Positions 35,586 through 44,247 of a DNA stretch of 64,000 nucleotides are shown one piece after another. A program made the translations under genes and the position numbers. Under the pieces are notes generated by a model. The model worked only from the letters and a program-made list of their open reading frames with translations. It was not told the DNA's origin and made no database searches. Each line of letters begins with the position of its first letter. Position 1 is the stretch's first letter. The stretch spans positions 1,984,001 through 2,048,000 of the forward strand of contig NZ_CP044399.1 in the NCBI RefSeq assembly GCF_008931805.1, in the 5' to 3' direction. Origin of the DNA: Moritella marina ATCC 15381. GTDB taxonomy: Bacteria > Pseudomonadota > Gammaproteobacteria > Enterobacterales > Moritellaceae.

Positions 35586-37829
35586 CTATAAGCCTTGTTT
35601 ATACTGTGCATTCGTTGCAATAGGTACCATAGTGCTTAACGCTACTTTCGCATCATCATCACCCGCAAGTAAAGCTTCAAAGTGTTTGATTAACTCAACC
35701 TTATCCTGCTCTTCTTTAGAACCAGCACCAATATTCGTTAAATCAATAAAGAACTCGTCAAACAAATCAGAGAAGTCATTAATCACATCAAAGTTTAAGA
35801 ACTGCTCATCGTTGTAAATGCTTGGGTAGCCGCCTTTTTGCTTATCAACAGCAAACGAAATACCTTTCACATTGGTAATTGTTGTCGCTTTTTCACACTT
35901 CAACATACAACCGTCTTCAATCGCCGGCTTCTTACAGCCAACAGTTTGTTGGAAGAAACACTGACGGCTCGTCATCATCAGGATTGGGTGGTAAATACTG
36001 TAGAACATTTTGAAATTTTTAGGACGACTAATGTTTCTGATTTGAATACGATTAATTTCATTAGAAATAAACGCACCAGCACAATTTAACTCTTCTTGTA
36101 ATGTTAATAGTGCATGTGAGTTGGTTGTATTCAAGAAAGGCCCAGCAACCCACTCAATCCCCATTTCAAATGCTTTATACGCAATACCAGTATTGTTAGT
36201 CACGATACGTTTTGGTTTTACTTCTTCAAGGATCTTAACTGACTCTAAGTAATCCTTACCAATCAATACCGCAGGGAACCAAGGAATTAAACGCGGGTTT
36301 TCTTGTAATAATTTAATGTGTTTAGGACAATTCTTTTTCAAGCTTTCAGGGATCTTGAAGTAGATATCGGCATCCGTTACATCTGCAAGGTGTAGATCTT
36401 TCGCATTCGCAATCATCAATGATAATTTTGGCTTATCTTCTACTTTCGGATGTTTAGGTAATGCAGGTACTTCTACATTTTTAACAACATCACGAGAACC
36501 ATTCAAAATAAATGCAACTTCATTTTTAAGCTCGCTTAACTCTTTAAACGGTACCGTTAAGTTAGCATCGAAATTATCAAAGTTCATTGGCGCTAAATCA
36601 AACGTCGCATTGTTGAAACTACGGAAGCGTTTTTCGACGGTTTCAGGCGTAATTGAAATTTCATCCGCAGCCGCTAAAACAGAACTACTTTGCACTTCAA
36701 ATGCAGTATTTCCTGTTGTTACATTAACAGTTAATGGTGCGCCCAGTTTTGCCGAAAATGCTAACGTTAAGGCAATTTTGTCGATGCTCAAATCTTTAAT
36801 TTTTTCAGCTAATTCTGCACCTAGAGCATTTTTATCTGTATAAAGGTCTTGCTTCACATCATGGATCTGCACAACCGAAATAGCATCACTTTTTTCTACC
36901 GCGTAGTTAACACTGTTATCACGTGGGTTATCCGTAAACATTTTTTTGTTCAGATTGCCCTGCAGAAATGAGTTAGTAAAACTACGGTTAAATACTTTAT
37001 GTAGGTTACCATCGTCTGCTAATAGTTTACCTGATTCAACAAAGTTGTTGATCTGCTTACGCCAAGTATCAACAACAGTGTAAACATAGTGAGCGCCTTT
37101 AATACGACCTTCCACTTTAAGTGAATCAACACCCGCATCAACCAATTGTGGTAGATCATAGTATGCAGAATTATCTTTTAAGTTCAGTGGGAAGCGATGA
37201 CCTTCAGCAGTCACTTCGTACTCATCACGGCATGCTTGACTACAACGGCCACGGTTACCTGAATTACCAACACTTACTGAACTTGAATAGCACTGACCTG
37301 AGAACGCAATACAAAGCGCACCATGTACAAAGACTTCTGTTAATACGTCATGGTCATGAGCAACGGTTGTTAGCTGCTTAATTTCACCTAGATTTAGCTC
37401 ACGAGATAAGTTGACGCGTGTTGCACCAATTTTCTGTAAGAAAAGGATCTGACCTTCATTATGCGTTGTTAACTGAGTAGACGCATGGATGTGTAGTGAT
37501 GGAAAATGCTTTTTAACAATGTTGAAAACACCTAAATCTTGCACTATGATGCCATCAATACCACTGTTAACGAGCTTATTAAGCAAGCGCACTAAGCTAA
37601 CAACTTCGTGTTCTAAGATCACAACGTTCAAGGTTAAAAACACTTCACAGCTGTGTTCATGTGCAAGTCGTAATACGCCATTTAGCTCATCAAACGAAAG
37701 ATTGGACGCACGGTTACGGGCATTAAACATATCTAAACCGCAGTAGACCGCATTTGCACCAGCAACAATCGCTGCTTTAATCGCTTCTACATCACCACCC
37801 GGTGCCAATAATTCTATTTTTCTACTCAT
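35586..37829 (-). CDS. U32 family protein, RlhA-like (rRNA/tRNA hydroxylase type)
   Basis: A 747-residue protein. The U32 domain starts ELLAPGGDVEAIKAAI and has VHGALCIAFSGQCY near residue 180 and the cysteine group NRGRCSQACRDEYE, which in RlhA and TrhP is linked to an iron-sulfur centre. A DUF3656-like middle and a C-terminal part with another Cys cluster (SRQCFFQQTVGCKK, CMLKCEK) follow. E. coli RlhA (about 650 residues) hydroxylates C2501 of 23S rRNA and TrhP makes ho5U34 in tRNA. This protein is longer and its target is uncertain. The start MSRKIELL was chosen over a poorer ATG 16 codons upstream. A perfect FNR-type site lies about 96 bp upstream. Confidence 0.8.
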   Translation of the reverse strand: MSRKIELLAPGGDVEAIKAAIVAGANAVYCGLDMFNARNRASNLSFDELNGVLRLAHEHSCEVFLTLNVVILEHEVVSLVRLLNKLVNSGIDGIIVQDLGVFNIVKKHFPSLHIHASTQLTTHNEGQILFLQKIGATRVNLSRELNLGEIKQLTTVAHDHDVLTEVFVHGALCIAFSGQCYSSSVSVGNSGNRGRCSQACRDEYEVTAEGHRFPLNLKDNSAYYDLPQLVDAGVDSLKVEGRIKGAHYVYTVVDTWRKQINNFVESGKLLADDGNLHKVFNRSFTNSFLQGNLNKKMFTDNPRDNSVNYAVEKSDAISVVQIHDVKQDLYTDKNALGAELAEKIKDLSIDKIALTLAFSAKLGAPLTVNVTTGNTAFEVQSSSVLAAADEISITPETVEKRFRSFNNATFDLAPMNFDNFDANLTVPFKELSELKNEVAFILNGSRDVVKNVEVPALPKHPKVEDKPKLSLMIANAKDLHLADVTDADIYFKIPESLKKNCPKHIKLLQENPRLIPWFPAVLIGKDYLESVKILEEVKPKRIVTNNTGIAYKAFEMGIEWVAGPFLNTTNSHALLTLQEELNCAGAFISNEINRIQIRNISRPKNFKMFYSIYHPILMMTSRQCFFQQTVGCKKPAIEDGCMLKCEKATTITNVKGISFAVDKQKGGYPSIYNDEQFLNFDVINDFSDLFDEFFIDLTNIGAGSKEEQDKVELIKHFEALLAGDDDAKVALSTMVPIATNAQYKQGL

Positions 37830-37918
37830 GCTAAATAACCCACTTAATGCTTTTATTGTAATTTTTTGAGGGGGCATTCTACCTGTATATGCAGGTCAAT
37901 GCTATGCATTCGGAATTA

Positions 37919-37932
37919 TTGATCTAGATCAA
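37919..37932. promoter_or_regulatory. FNR-type binding site upstream of the U32 gene
   Basis: TTGATCTAGATCAA is identical to the site before trhO (13290-13303). It is centred about 96 bp from the U32 ATG. It lies in the spacer below the gene at 38080, whose transcript ends just before it. Confidence 0.7.
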
Positions 37933-37977
37933 TTTTTAAAACGAGGAGTCATTGGGGGGGAACGAGGGCATAAATTT

Positions 37978-38021
37978 GATAATACCCAGGATAAAGTGGC
38001 TATTTCACCTTGGGTATTATC
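37978..38021. terminator. Inverted repeat downstream of the 345-residue membrane protein gene
   Basis: GATAATACCCA (37978-37988) pairs with TGGGTATTATC (38011-38021), with an extra CC/GG inside. On the minus strand it follows the membrane protein gene, but only a weak T-rich stretch follows, so termination is probable rather than certain. Confidence 0.55.
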
Positions 38022-38079
38022 ACACTTTTAATCGTGTTTTAAGGCTGTCTTTAATACTATTTTAATGCTTTAGCTTCAT

Positions 38080-39117
38080 CTATTTAGCGTCAGGGACTAA
38101 TTGTTTAATCGCACTCGGTAATAACACCACGATTTTACCTCTCACTGGATGCCACAATGCCGATAGCAATAATAGCGCTGCGCCAATGGCAACCCCCGTC
38201 ATGGCAAAGTTAGTACCGACATCACCATACATGCTCATCAAGCTTGATAGCGCATAAAGTACGTACACCAACGATGACACCATAAATGCACGGCGATCAA
38301 TAATAAGAGAGATGAATGACATCAATATGTATAACGCAACGATCACGGCAATACTGCCGATGCTTTCATCACCATTTAAGATACCCACCATCAAAAATAC
38401 CGGATGAATAATCAGCGGCGCAGAAAGTAGATGCAACCAAAATGCGGTATCTGTACGATTTGTTACGCGTTGGAGATCGGAAGAATCCCAATACATGGCA
38501 AATACAAAGGTTAATATACCGCAGACAAGTATCACAACAAGAGCCCAATCAGTTAGTACATTAAGCATCTCTGGCGTTGCGAATGCCGATACAAAAGACG
38601 AAATAATAAAACCGATAACCGCCGCGGTACCCGCTGCAATTGTAATCGGCACATTGAAACGGCGCCAATGACAATAAGCAGCTAGCGCAGAGATACCCGT
38701 AGCAGCAACTATTGCTTGTTCACCCAACGAAGCAAAGACTGTCATTGATAACTGAAACACACCACCAATAAAGGCCAGTAAAAGCATAATCGCGGGAAAG
38801 GCCATTTTTCTTTTTAACACAAAGAACTCAGCAAGTGCCCACGATAATGCGGCAAACGTGGCTAAGGCCAAGCGCAAGTCGACCGATTTAACTGCCCATA
38901 ATGATGAAAACAGCAGTAACGCACAAGCAATCACAATGAATATGTCGTTAAATCCGCCGATTAAACGAATATTTTCTTCATCAACACTAGCTACTTTTGT
39001 TGTTGACTGATTTTCCGGCTGTTTTGCTAAATGTTGGTCACGTCGAAATTCATCAACGGACGATGCAGTAAATATTCCTTTATCTACTGCATTGTTAAGA
39101 TCTTCATCTGTATACAT
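38080..39117 (-). CDS. Multi-spanning membrane protein, unknown function
   Basis: A 345-residue protein. A soluble N-terminal region of about 60 residues (MYTDEDLNNAVDKGIFTASS...) precedes about ten hydrophobic segments. The start at 39117 has AGGG in front; a longer frame to 39201 has no ribosome site. The short N-terminal region resembles the front end of DUF2157-type membrane proteins, but I cannot confirm the family. It is a single-gene unit. Confidence 0.65.
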   Translation of the reverse strand: MYTDEDLNNAVDKGIFTASSVDEFRRDQHLAKQPENQSTTKVASVDEENIRLIGGFNDIFIVIACALLLFSSLWAVKSVDLRLALATFAALSWALAEFFVLKRKMAFPAIMLLLAFIGGVFQLSMTVFASLGEQAIVAATGISALAAYCHWRRFNVPITIAAGTAAVIGFIISSFVSAFATPEMLNVLTDWALVVILVCGILTFVFAMYWDSSDLQRVTNRTDTAFWLHLLSAPLIIHPVFLMVGILNGDESIGSIAVIVALYILMSFISLIIDRRAFMVSSLVYVLYALSSLMSMYGDVGTNFAMTGVAIGAALLLLSALWHPVRGKIVVLLPSAIKQLVPDAK

Positions 39118-39449
39118 AATGGCCCTAAAAGTGTTATTAATAATATAATTATCTATTATAAAGTGCTGAAGTGTATTGGCTTTATTTATCAGGAACAACA
39201 AAACTGTTAATTAATTTCATAAAACAACTAAATAGAATGTAAATACAGCACACAACTACTCCGTTTTAGTTAAAGTGTGATCTAGGTCCAGCCAGCGAGT
39301 ATTTATTTATTCATAATGGTCGCCTAGTCACTGTCTATTTAATAACAATGGCCCAATAAATAAACCGCAAAAAATCAAAATAGCGTATGCATTCATTCAA
39401 TGCTGTAAATGCACTTTCACCGTTATACGCTATTTCATAAGGAGATGTT
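39118..39449. other. Divergent intergenic region
   Basis: About 330 bp between the membrane protein gene and the M3 peptidase gene. It holds the leader hairpin at 39378-39435. Nothing else is recognisable. Confidence 0.4.
39378..39435 (+). repeat. Leader inverted repeat before the M3 peptidase
   Basis: Perfect 11 bp arms AAATAGCGTAT (39378-39388) and ATACGCTATTT (39425-39435), spaced 36 nt. The 3' arm ends 3 nt before AAGGAG, the ribosome site of the peptidase gene. It may be an operator or an mRNA structure. Confidence 0.55.
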
Positions 39450-41297
39450 TTGAACCCACAAGATTATTTTAATCAACTTAACGATGATTATTTAGCACTT
39501 CACCGCCGTAAAGAAGACTTATTCTGGCAAACGTACATGGGCACCAGTGACGACCATGATGGTTTTACCGCTGCAGAAGAAGCACTCAGTGCATTTATTT
39601 CCAACCCCACTCACATCCAAGCAACACGTTGTAACCTTGAAGTGTTATTACAGCTAACCGATGAAGAAGACGAGCTTGTTAAAGGCCTTAAAGGTTGGTT
39701 AGCCTTTTTCGATGCGAATGCGATTGAAAGTGCCGATGGTAGAGAAAAAATGGCCGCCCTTATTCGCTCTGAATCAGCCCTGTTTGCCAAACGCCAAGAA
39801 TACCTGATGTATTGCAATGATGAGAACGGCGACAAGCAACAAGCGTCTTTAACGGTGCTCGCAGCCAATATCCGCACCAGTGATAATGAATCTGTACGCC
39901 AATCGGCACATCAAGCCTTGTTAGATCTTGAACAATGGGTTCTGAATAACGGTTATATCGAATTAGTTAAACAACGTAATGACTTTGCTCGCCAACAAGG
40001 CTTCCGTAACTTCTTTGATTACAAAGTTAATAAAACTGAACAGATGACACCAGAGCAACTGTTCACTATTTTAGATGATTTTGAATTACGTACCCGTGAA
40101 CGTAACCAAAGCAGTATTCGCAATCTAGCTGAAGCTAAAGGTGACAGCGCAGTGCAAGGTCATAACTTTAGCTTTATGTATGCCGGTGATGCTGCACGCC
40201 AACTTGATCCTTACGTACCATTTTCAAAATCATTACGTCGTTGGATTGAATCATTCGGTCGCCTGAATATTGATTACTCTCAAGCTGATATGACCTTAGA
40301 TTTATTAGATCGTGCCGGTAAATACCAAAATGGTTTCTGCCACGGCCCTATCCCATCATTCTATGCTGAAGATAAGTGGCAGCCAGGTAAGATCAATTTC
40401 ACCAGTAATGCCAAGCCCGATCAAGTCGGCAGTGGTTACGATGGTATCAACACCTTGTTCCATGAAGGTGGCCATGCCGCACATTTCGCCAATATTAAAT
40501 TAAACTCACCGTGTTTTTCACAAGAGTTTGCTCCGACATCAATGGCCTATGCTGAAACCCAGTCTATGTTCTGCGATAGTTTATTAAACGATGGCGATTG
40601 GTTAAAACAATATGCTTACAACGCGGATGGTGAAGTAGTGCCAGATGAGGTTATTCAAGCATTAATTGCCGCTCAGCAGCCGTTTAAAGCGTATCAAGAG
40701 CGCAGTATTTTAGTTGTGCCGTATTTTGAATGGGCCGTGTATAGCACAGATGAAGACTTGCTCACGCCTGAATACTTAACGACACTCGCACGTGATACAG
40801 AACAACGTATTCTAGGCCTAGCAACCAGCCCACGTCCATTACTGGCTGTGCCGCACCTGTTATCACAAGAAGCAGCCTGTTCTTATCAGGGTTACTTACT
40901 TGCGCATATGGCGGTATATCAGACTAGAGCTTACTTTACTGACAAGTTTGGTTACCTCACTGACAATCCAGCAATCGGGCCATTACTGGCTGAGCATTAC
41001 TGGAAACCAGGTAACAGCATTAGCCACGATGCAACACTACGTAGCTTAACAGGCGAAGGCTTCTCTGCCGCTTACCTTGCAGAAACTTGTAATAAAAGCA
41101 GTGAAGAAGCTTGGTTACAAGAACAAGCTAAGATCGTCGTAGCACAGGCAAGAACACGTGCAGAACCTGCAGACCTGAATGCTACAATCAGTATTGTTGA
41201 TGGCGCAGAGACTATTGCAGACAATGCTGTTTCTGATAATAAGCTATGCGATGACTTCGAGACTTACATTACCCAACGTTATGGTAATGGCCGCTAG
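39450..41297 (+). CDS. M3-family metallopeptidase (oligoendopeptidase F-like)
   Basis: A 615-residue peptidase with HEGGH (residues 338-342), the HEXXH zinc site of M3, and the downstream ETQSMFCD region carrying the third ligand Glu. The N-terminal helical domain is present, and the usual oligopeptidase length is 600-680. It has no signal peptide, so it probably degrades cytoplasmic peptides. The start is TTG, five bases after AAGGAG; the ATG inside the ribosome site is out of frame and stops at once. Confidence 0.88.
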   Translation: MNPQDYFNQLNDDYLALHRRKEDLFWQTYMGTSDDHDGFTAAEEALSAFISNPTHIQATRCNLEVLLQLTDEEDELVKGLKGWLAFFDANAIESADGREKMAALIRSESALFAKRQEYLMYCNDENGDKQQASLTVLAANIRTSDNESVRQSAHQALLDLEQWVLNNGYIELVKQRNDFARQQGFRNFFDYKVNKTEQMTPEQLFTILDDFELRTRERNQSSIRNLAEAKGDSAVQGHNFSFMYAGDAARQLDPYVPFSKSLRRWIESFGRLNIDYSQADMTLDLLDRAGKYQNGFCHGPIPSFYAEDKWQPGKINFTSNAKPDQVGSGYDGINTLFHEGGHAAHFANIKLNSPCFSQEFAPTSMAYAETQSMFCDSLLNDGDWLKQYAYNADGEVVPDEVIQALIAAQQPFKAYQERSILVVPYFEWAVYSTDEDLLTPEYLTTLARDTEQRILGLATSPRPLLAVPHLLSQEAACSYQGYLLAHMAVYQTRAYFTDKFGYLTDNPAIGPLLAEHYWKPGNSISHDATLRSLTGEGFSAAYLAETCNKSSEEAWLQEQAKIVVAQARTRAEPADLNATISIVDGAETIADNAVSDNKLCDDFETYITQRYGNGR

Positions 41298-41312
41298 CCG
41301 ATAAGGCTAGCG
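41292..41312 (+). terminator. Hairpin over the M3 peptidase stop codon
   Basis: CGCTAGCC (41292-41299) and GGCTAGCG (41305-41312) form an 8 bp stem that includes the TAG stop (41295-41297). No T-run follows directly, so it may be only a weak terminator or an mRNA 3' end stabiliser. Confidence 0.5.
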
Positions 41313-41329
41313 CGAGATAATTCTATATT

Positions 41330-41363
41330 AGTACGTACCTTTTAATTTTAAGAGGTACGTACT
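41330..41363. repeat. Inverted repeat after the M3 peptidase gene
   Basis: Perfect 11 bp arms AGTACGTACCT (41330-41340) and AGGTACGTACT (41353-41363), with a 12 nt AT-rich loop containing a T-run. It lies 33 nt past the stop and may act as the real terminator. Confidence 0.5.
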
Positions 41364-41546
41364 TCAGCGCTAACCTCCTCCCCTATTTAACAGACTTTGT
41401 CACTTACTAACCCACATAATTAAACGCGAATAATTATGATAATAACAACCTCAGATACTGATCTAAAATCCATTCCAGTACGTATAGTTAATATACTCCA
41501 AACCTGTAGCTTAAATAACCGAGTCAATAATTAGCGAGGAGACATC

Positions 41547-41972
41547 ATGACGTTAACAATATTTTATGATGGTCAATGTCCATTATGTTCTACCGAAATG
41601 AATAATCTAAAAAAACACGATAAAGTCGATGCCATTCATTTAGTCGACCTACATCAAATAGATTTTACTACCCTCTATCCAGAGATAGATGTAAGTGAAG
41701 GCATGAAGATATTACACGGCACCTATCAAGGCGAATTATTACTGGGGCTTAAGGTCACTCACAGGGCTTGGACATTAGTCGGGAAAGGCTTTTGGGTCGC
41801 GCCATTAAACTGGCCAATCATCCGTACCGTGAGCCATTGGGTTTACTTAGTCGTTGCCAAATATCGCCAGCCAATATCCACTTTTCTTGCGAAACGTTTG
41901 GGCATTAAAACCGATAATTGCAATTCAGGAACTTGTCATGATAAAAACACAGACACTGATAATCGGCGCTAA
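41547..41972 (+). CDS. DUF393 / DCC thioredoxin-like protein
   Basis: A 141-residue protein. The N-terminus FYDGQCPLCSTEM carries the DCC motif (DxxCxxC), the redox pair of this thioredoxin-like family. Segments GLKVTHRAWTLVGKGFWVAP and the C-terminal region fit the family; a CNSGTCHD near the end adds two cysteines. GAGGAG precedes the ATG. It overlaps the next gene (SDR) by 35 bp, so they are translationally coupled. The role of the family is not established. Confidence 0.85.
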   Translation: MTLTIFYDGQCPLCSTEMNNLKKHDKVDAIHLVDLHQIDFTTLYPEIDVSEGMKILHGTYQGELLLGLKVTHRAWTLVGKGFWVAPLNWPIIRTVSHWVYLVVAKYRQPISTFLAKRLGIKTDNCNSGTCHDKNTDTDNRR

Positions 41973-42687
41973 CAGCGTCATCGCTAAAGCTATAGCCGCT
42001 AAACTACAAACCGATACAGAGGTGGGATTAATCGTCATCAGCCGTGATTTAAGCTGTTATTCAGGTATGTGCAACGAACAAATTAACAAAATCACCGTAC
42101 CTGACTATCAATCAAGTTCGATTGAACAAGCGATTATAGGAATAACACAGTGCGACCAAGCACTTATCAATCAAGCGCCGATAACCCAGGTGTTTATTTG
42201 CAATGGCGTATTACATAACGCGCAATTGAAACCCGAAAAACGCTTAGAAGACTTCAGCGCTCAAGCATTTCAGCAAGTCATGCAGATAAACGCGCTTATA
42301 CCGATGCTGTGGATACAGCAGTTGACGCCAATATTAACGGGTAACACGCCCTGTACGCTAACTGTATTCAGTGCACGAGTTGCCAGTATCAGCGATAATC
42401 ATTTAGGTGGCTGGTATAGCTATCGCGCATCTAAAGCCGCGCTCAACATGCTATTAAAGACAGCCGCAATAGAATTATTTCGACGCGCTAAGAATATCAA
42501 ACTCATCGCCTTTCATCCCGGCACAACCGATACGCCACTATCAAAACCGTTTCAACAGAATGTCCCTGCAGATAAGCTATTCACCAGCGATTTTGTCGCT
42601 GCACAGCTGTTAAATATTGTGGAGAATATCGAGGTTGATGGTGAAGCCAGTTATTTGGATTGGCAAGGTAAGTCCATTACTTGGTGA
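41938..42687 (+). CDS. Short-chain dehydrogenase/reductase
   Basis: A 249-residue SDR starting MIKTQTLIIGANSVIAKAI with the cofactor glycine region (IGANSVIAK) and the YRASKAALNML catalytic YxxxK near residue 164. The ATG at 41938 has AGGA about 7 nt upstream; the frame is open further but has no ribosome site. The N-terminal 35 bp overlap the DUF393 gene. C-factor-like SDRs of this kind occur with DUF393 and CIA30 genes in marine gammaproteobacteria. The substrate is unknown. Confidence 0.85.
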   Translation: MIKTQTLIIGANSVIAKAIAAKLQTDTEVGLIVISRDLSCYSGMCNEQINKITVPDYQSSSIEQAIIGITQCDQALINQAPITQVFICNGVLHNAQLKPEKRLEDFSAQAFQQVMQINALIPMLWIQQLTPILTGNTPCTLTVFSARVASISDNHLGGWYSYRASKAALNMLLKTAAIELFRRAKNIKLIAFHPGTTDTPLSKPFQQNVPADKLFTSDFVAAQLLNIVENIEVDGEASYLDWQGKSITW

Positions 42688-42688
42688 G

Positions 42689-43195
42689 TTATCCCCCCTC
42701 CAAAAACGCAATACCAAACACCGACAAGGTAAAATCCCCAGCTTTGTGATTGTTCACTAAGAATCCGACTTCTCTCACATCTGACGAGACGAGTATAGGT
42801 GCATTGCTGATCAATCGTCCTCGGAAAGAGGCTTTAAAATCGACAAGCGGAAATGTGAATATTTGGCGTTGGCCAGCAACAGTATCAAAGTCCTGTTTGT
42901 AAGCTAAGCGATAACCATTATCAAACACCACCGCCCTTAATTGATAACAGTTACCGTCACCTTGTATGTCTATTTGAATACTATGTAGTTTTGTCGGAAC
43001 GCCCTCAACAGGCCGGAAAGCCGAACTAAAACCACCATTATTTTCCAACGATATATGCCCGCTAAATATGCCATGGCCACCGTTGAATAACATGCGGCCT
43101 TCAGACACTCCACCCATAACACCATCATTCGTTATTCGCCAAAGGGCAATGCTTTCTGCACTACTTAAATCTACCGCACGCGTTAAATCGATCAT
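42689..43195 (-). CDS. CIA30 family protein
   Basis: A 168-residue protein with the CIA30-type beta-jelly-roll pattern: WRITNDGVMGGVSEGRM at 19-35, FSGHISLENNGGFSSAFR near 64, and the C-terminal VREVGFLVNNHKAGDFTLSV. Mitochondrial CIA30 helps assemble complex I; the bacterial members have no defined role. Its ATG overlaps the stop of the LysR gene (ATGA), so LysR and CIA30 form one operon. It converges on the SDR gene with a 1 bp gap. Confidence 0.85.
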   Translation of the reverse strand: MIDLTRAVDLSSAESIALWRITNDGVMGGVSEGRMLFNGGHGIFSGHISLENNGGFSSAFRPVEGVPTKLHSIQIDIQGDGNCYQLRAVVFDNGYRLAYKQDFDTVAGQRQIFTFPLVDFKASFRGRLISNAPILVSSDVREVGFLVNNHKAGDFTLSVFGIAFLEGG

Positions 43196-44088
43196 GATAC
43201 TTCCTTTACTTGCTCACTTTGAATTCGTTCTTTCAAGTATTTAATAAACAACTGAGTACGCGTATGTTCATAATCTAAAGTTGGATAGTAAGCACATACC
43301 GAGCCGTGGTCAACCGTGACATCTGGCAATACCTGTACTAATTCGCCGACATCAGTTAAATCTTTAAGCATCTTTTGGCTGGCAAGTAACACCCCCATGC
43401 CGCATTTAGCGCCGTAAAACAATGCTTCAGGATTGGTCGTAGCAAAATTACCTCGCAAAGTAATACGATTGCCTGTTGATAGCTTCACATCGCGTATCGG
43501 CCGTTCACCCCAAATCAACATATTGTGTGATTCCAGATCTTCAATCGTTTCAGGCTTTCCGTACTTATCGATATAATCTGGTGATGCAAAAAACTTGGCA
43601 TCATTTTTAAACAGTTCAATTGCTTTATAACTGTGGGAGTTTAGCTGCTCTAAATCACGGCTAATAAACACATCAACATACGTTTCAGGCATTTGCCCTG
43701 GAGATGTCGTCAACAATTGAATTTTAATTTTAGGATACATCAGTAAAAAGTCGTTTAAATACTTAATGATGAATTTAGAACCCACCGCAGTTGTCGCACC
43801 AATCTTCAACAAACCAGTCGGCGTTTGATTAACCGAACGTGCTTCATCCACCAGTGCCATCCACTGATCAAGTTGCAACCGTGAGCGCTGATAAAACAAC
43901 TGCCCTGCTTCAGTCTGGTCTAATGAACGCGTAGTCCGCTTCAGTAACTGCACACCGACTTTATCTTCTAACCAATTGATGCGCTTGCTGATCGCAGAAC
44001 CTGTGGTATTAAGCTGATAAGCGGCGCCATTAAAGCTGCCCTCCTCAACCACTTTAATATAACTACGCACACACATAATCCAATCCAT
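43192..44088 (-). CDS. LysR-family regulator
   Basis: A 298-residue regulator beginning MDWIMCVRSYIKVVEEGSF with the helix-turn-helix QLNTTGSAISKRINWLEDKVG and a LysR effector domain. The start at 44088 is chosen because GGGG lies just upstream; the frame is open for 40 more codons. It is translationally coupled to CIA30 (ATGA overlap). It may control the CIA30 and SDR genes. Confidence 0.9.
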   Translation of the reverse strand: MDWIMCVRSYIKVVEEGSFNGAAYQLNTTGSAISKRINWLEDKVGVQLLKRTTRSLDQTEAGQLFYQRSRLQLDQWMALVDEARSVNQTPTGLLKIGATTAVGSKFIIKYLNDFLLMYPKIKIQLLTTSPGQMPETYVDVFISRDLEQLNSHSYKAIELFKNDAKFFASPDYIDKYGKPETIEDLESHNMLIWGERPIRDVKLSTGNRITLRGNFATTNPEALFYGAKCGMGVLLASQKMLKDLTDVGELVQVLPDVTVDHGSVCAYYPTLDYEHTRTQLFIKYLKERIQSEQVKEVS

Positions 44089-44171
44089 CACGACCCCGCT
44101 TACAAACATGCGACTGAACAAACACTCAGTCCTAATAAGCATTAATCTAGCATGGTTATATTCTTTTATGG

Positions 44172-44228
44172 CAAAAAAAAGCCTTAACTCAACAATCCCT
44201 TTTATCACAGGAACCGAGGTTAAGGCTT
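44172..44228 (-). terminator. Terminator of the serine protease operon
   Basis: AAGCCTTAAC (44179-44188) and GTTAAGGCTT (44219-44228). On the minus strand an eight-base T-run follows at once (44173-44180). It lies 20 bp past the protease stop. Confidence 0.85.
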
Positions 44229-44247
44229 AATTTACAATCGAGTTAGG

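Noticed and set aside
39280-39300. A CRP-like half-site (TGTGATCTAGG) before the M3 peptidase
   Set aside because: The second half does not match TCACA, so a CRP site is not supported.
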